A stretch of DNA of 64,000 bases from Muribaculaceae bacterium (GTDB lineage Bacteria; Bacteroidota; Bacteroidia; Bacteroidales; Muribaculaceae): assembly GCA_017621225.1 (NCBI GenBank), contig JAGATN010000003.1, positions 28,234-92,233 on the forward strand, given 5' to 3'. The translations under genes were made by a program, and so were the position numbers. A model generated the notes under the pieces. That model saw only the letters and a list, made by a program, of their open reading frames with translations, did no database searches and was not told the DNA's origin. Positions 62,429-64,000 of this stretch are shown in pieces; position 1 is the first letter of the stretch, and each line of letters starts with the position of its first letter.

Positions 62429-62980
62429 TCACACTCGCTCTACTTGCGAATTTTCCAACTCGAGGGGGGTCTTGCGGCCAAATATCTTGACCATAACTTT
62501 GAGCTTTTTCTTCTCGCGATCCACTTCTTCTATTTCACCGGTAAAACCGTTGAACGGGCCATAATTGACCTTGACGGTTTCGCCCACCATATAATCGTTA
62601 ATGCCGTAGTCGGTAACGTCGACGAGTTCGTCGGCCGTACCGAGCATACGCATCACCTCGCTCTGACGCAAGGGTTCGGGCGCTGCGCCCTTTCCTTTGC
62701 CCCCGAGGAAGTCGATTACGTTGGTTGTGTTACGAAGTTCGTGCATCACCTCTCCTTGGAGATTGGCTTCGATAAATACATAACCGGAATAAAGGTTCTT
62801 TTCTTTAACAACCTTTTTCCCGTTGCGGACGGTCAGCACTTTCTCCGTCGGTATCAATACTTGAAAAACGTATTTGCCAAGGTCAGTATTGCGGATGGCG
62901 GCATCAAGCACCTCCTTGACCTTAGCTTCTTTACCCGATATGGCACGCAACACGTACCATGCTCTTTTTTCTTCAGACAT
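62429..62980 (-). CDS. nusG: Transcription termination/antitermination factor NusG
   Basis: 183 residues. NGN domain (AWYVLRAISGKEAKVKEVL), an intervening basic loop with KVVKEKNLYSGYVFIEA, and the C-terminal KOW domain (VGETVKVNYGPFNGFTGEIEEVDREKKKLKVMVKIFGRKTPLELE, in pieces). It couples RNA polymerase to Rho or the ribosome. Confidence 0.96.
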   Translation of the reverse strand: MSEEKRAWYVLRAISGKEAKVKEVLDAAIRNTDLGKYVFQVLIPTEKVLTVRNGKKVVKEKNLYSGYVFIEANLQGEVMHELRNTTNVIDFLGGKGKGAAPEPLRQSEVMRMLGTADELVDVTDYGINDYMVGETVKVNYGPFNGFTGEIEEVDREKKKLKVMVKIFGRKTPLELENSQVERV

Positions 62981-63020
62981 TGATTTTTCCGTTAGTTATT
63001 TTACTGAGAATGCCCGTTCC

Positions 63021-63221
63021 TTACTTACCCAAGCTGTAGATTAAATGCATCAAATTATCGACCACCTGATCCATGCAGAAGATTATCAAAGCGATAATAA
63101 CGGAAGCAATCAAAACGATAATCGCACTTTTGATCAGTTGACCTTTAGTTGGCCAAGAAGTCTTATACCGAAGTTCGGCATATGACTCCTCTATATCCGT
63201 AAGTAGTTTCAATTTTTTCAT
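63021..63221 (-). CDS. secE: Preprotein translocase subunit SecE
   Basis: 66 residues with the single-helix short form: an amphipathic SYAELRYKTSWPTKGQLIKSA segment and one transmembrane helix (IIVLIASVIIALIIF). Stabilises SecY in the inner membrane. It sits between tRNA-Trp and nusG as in most bacteria. Confidence 0.95.
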   Translation of the reverse strand: MKKLKLLTDIEESYAELRYKTSWPTKGQLIKSAIIVLIASVIIALIIFCMDQVVDNLMHLIYSLGK

Positions 63222-63237
63222 TTATTCTCTTTTTTTG

Positions 63238-63310
63238 CACAGGACGAGAGGCTCGAACTCCCGACACCCGGTTTTGGAGACCGGTGCTCTACCAACTGAG
63301 CTAGTCCTGT
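63238..63310 (-). tRNA. tRNA-Trp (anticodon CCA)
   Basis: Acceptor ACAGGAC/GTCCTGT, D-stem GCTC/GAGC, anticodon loop CTCCAAA, T-arm GGGAG/CTCTC. Discriminator G. Lies between tuf and secE, the usual Bacteroidales order; CCA not encoded. Confidence 0.94.
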
Positions 63311-63315
63311 ATGTT

Positions 63316-63359
63316 AAAACTGCGGCTTTCGTCTCGGCCGAGAGTCCGGCCGCAGTTTT
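63316..63359 (-). terminator. Terminator-like hairpin between tuf and tRNA-Trp
   Basis: AAAACTGCGGC (63316-63326) pairs with GCCGCAGTTTT (63349-63359), with an inner CTCGGCCGAG palindrome. Flanked by A/T runs on both sides, so it can act on either strand. It may reduce read-through from tuf into tRNA-Trp-secE. Confidence 0.7.
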
Positions 63360-63397
63360 TATTTATCCTTTTCAATCGCTCCTGAGAGCAACCTTTA

Positions 63398-64000
63398 TTA
63401 GTCGAGGATTTCAGTGATCTGACCCGAACCTACGGTACGGCCACCTTCACGGATAGCGAAACGCAGACCTTGGTCGCAAGCTACCGGGTTGATGAGCTCA
63501 ACGTTGATTTCAACGTGGTCACCGGGCATTACCATTTCAACGCCTTCGGGAAGAGTGATTTCACCGGTTACGTCGAGTGTACGGATATAGAACTGAGGAC
63601 GATAGTGGTTGTGGAACGGAGTGTGACGACCACCTTCTTCCTTCTTCAAGATATAAACAGAAGCTTTGAACTTGCTGTGGGGCTTAACGACTCCCGGGTG
63701 GCAGATCACCATACCACGCTTGATATCCTTCTTGTCGATACCACGGAGAAGAAGACCTACGTTGTCGCCTGCTTCGCCCTGATCGAGGAGTTTGCGGAAC
63801 ATTTCAACACCGGTTACAACCGACTTCATGTCTGCGCCGAGACCCATGATCTGAACTTCGTCGCCGACTTTCACAACGCCGGTTTCGATACGACCGGTAG
63901 CAACGGTGCCGCGGCCGGTAATCGAGAACACGTCTTCGACGGGCATCAGGAAGGGTTTGTCGATGTCGCGGGGAGGCAGAGGAATCCAGTTGTCAACGGC
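63398..64000 (-). CDS. tuf: Elongation factor Tu (5' part cut by window edge)
   Basis: C-terminal half of EF-Tu, reading leftward to the stop at 63398. Domain 2 starts [26 protein letters not shown]; domain 3 has [41 protein letters not shown] and [32 protein letters not shown]. The GTPase domain lies beyond base 64000. Codon use is strongly biased as expected for a highly expressed gene. Confidence 0.97.
   Translation of the reverse strand, partial: AVDNWIPLPPRDIDKPFLMPVEDVFSITGRGTVATGRIETGVVKVGDEVQIMGLGADMKSVVTGVEMFRKLLDQGEAGDNVGLLLRGIDKKDIKRGMVICHPGVVKPHSKFKASVYILKKEEGGRHTPFHNHYRPQFYIRTLDVTGEITLPEGVEMVMPGDHVEINVELINPVACDQGLRFAIREGGRTVGSGQITEILD

Overview
The window reads as a chromosomal segment of a Bacteroidales bacterium, most likely close to Muribaculaceae. 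The evidence is the pervasive Bacteroidetes promoter signature (TTG, about 20 bp, then TAnnTTTG), genes that barely use Shine-Dalgarno sites, several Bacteroidetes-restricted families (DUF4465, DUF6055, DUF6108, DUF6377, DUF6048/DUF6452), a GH97 enzyme, and a glycine-lipid gene pair. The family-level placement is inference. No phage, IS element, CRISPR array or integrated island is visible. The only mobile-looking trace is a degenerate helix-turn-helix fragment behind tRNA-Arg.

Layout. 1-5.5 kb (- strand): partial purE, a PAP2-like membrane protein, rpoN, a DUF4465 lipoprotein, a small lipoprotein and a Wzi-like outer-membrane protein. 5.6-11.2 kb (-): a sugar-scavenging group of a GH97 (alpha-galactosidase-type), a GH36 alpha-galactosidase and a secreted HExxH protein (DUF6055), with no SusC/SusD. 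11.4-14.4 kb (+): Ca2+/Na+ antiporter, obgE, pgeF. 14.4-16.7 kb (-): an MptE-like protein and a polysaccharide flippase. 17-18.8 kb (+): a glycine-lipid acyltransferase pair (glsA-glsB). 19.4-24.4 kb (+): a short sRNA candidate, then DUF4199, a GT2 glycosyltransferase, a nitroreductase, DUF6452/DUF6048 envelope proteins, an SDR and rpiB. 24.5-30.9 kb (-): a TolC-MacA-MacB efflux operon ending in a LytS/LytR-type two-component system.

31.2-35.3 kb (+): a structured about 250-nt ncRNA candidate, a BASS transporter, a Crp/Fnr regulator, a minus-strand sRNA candidate, and a DUF6377 membrane regulator. 35.4-40.7 kb (-): fba, a formate/nitrite channel, and an ECF sigma/anti-sigma operon that also encodes DUF6108 and two related predicted beta-barrel proteins. 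41-46.7 kb (-): hpf, a tyrosine recombinase, an M64 peptidase, asnS and a pseudouridine synthase with a very long Gly-Tyr-Asn-rich N-terminus. 47-50.2 kb: dapA, tRNA-Arg, the HTH remnant, two very short minus-strand hydrophobic ORFs, and an MFS transporter. 50.2-64 kb (-): a calcineurin-type phosphoesterase behind the core tuf - tRNA-Trp - secE - nusG - rplKAJL - rpoBC operon (tuf truncated by the window edge).

Most protein-coding content is conventional. The least explained material is between genes: three promoter-plus-hairpin transcription units without an obvious ORF (19.4, 31.2 and 33.4 kb), a pair of micro-ORFs at 48.3-48.6 kb, a dispersed 13-bp motif, and hairpins that look like attenuators inside or at the end of the rpl-rpoBC operon. 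All homology statements come from recognising motifs by eye; no database search was run.
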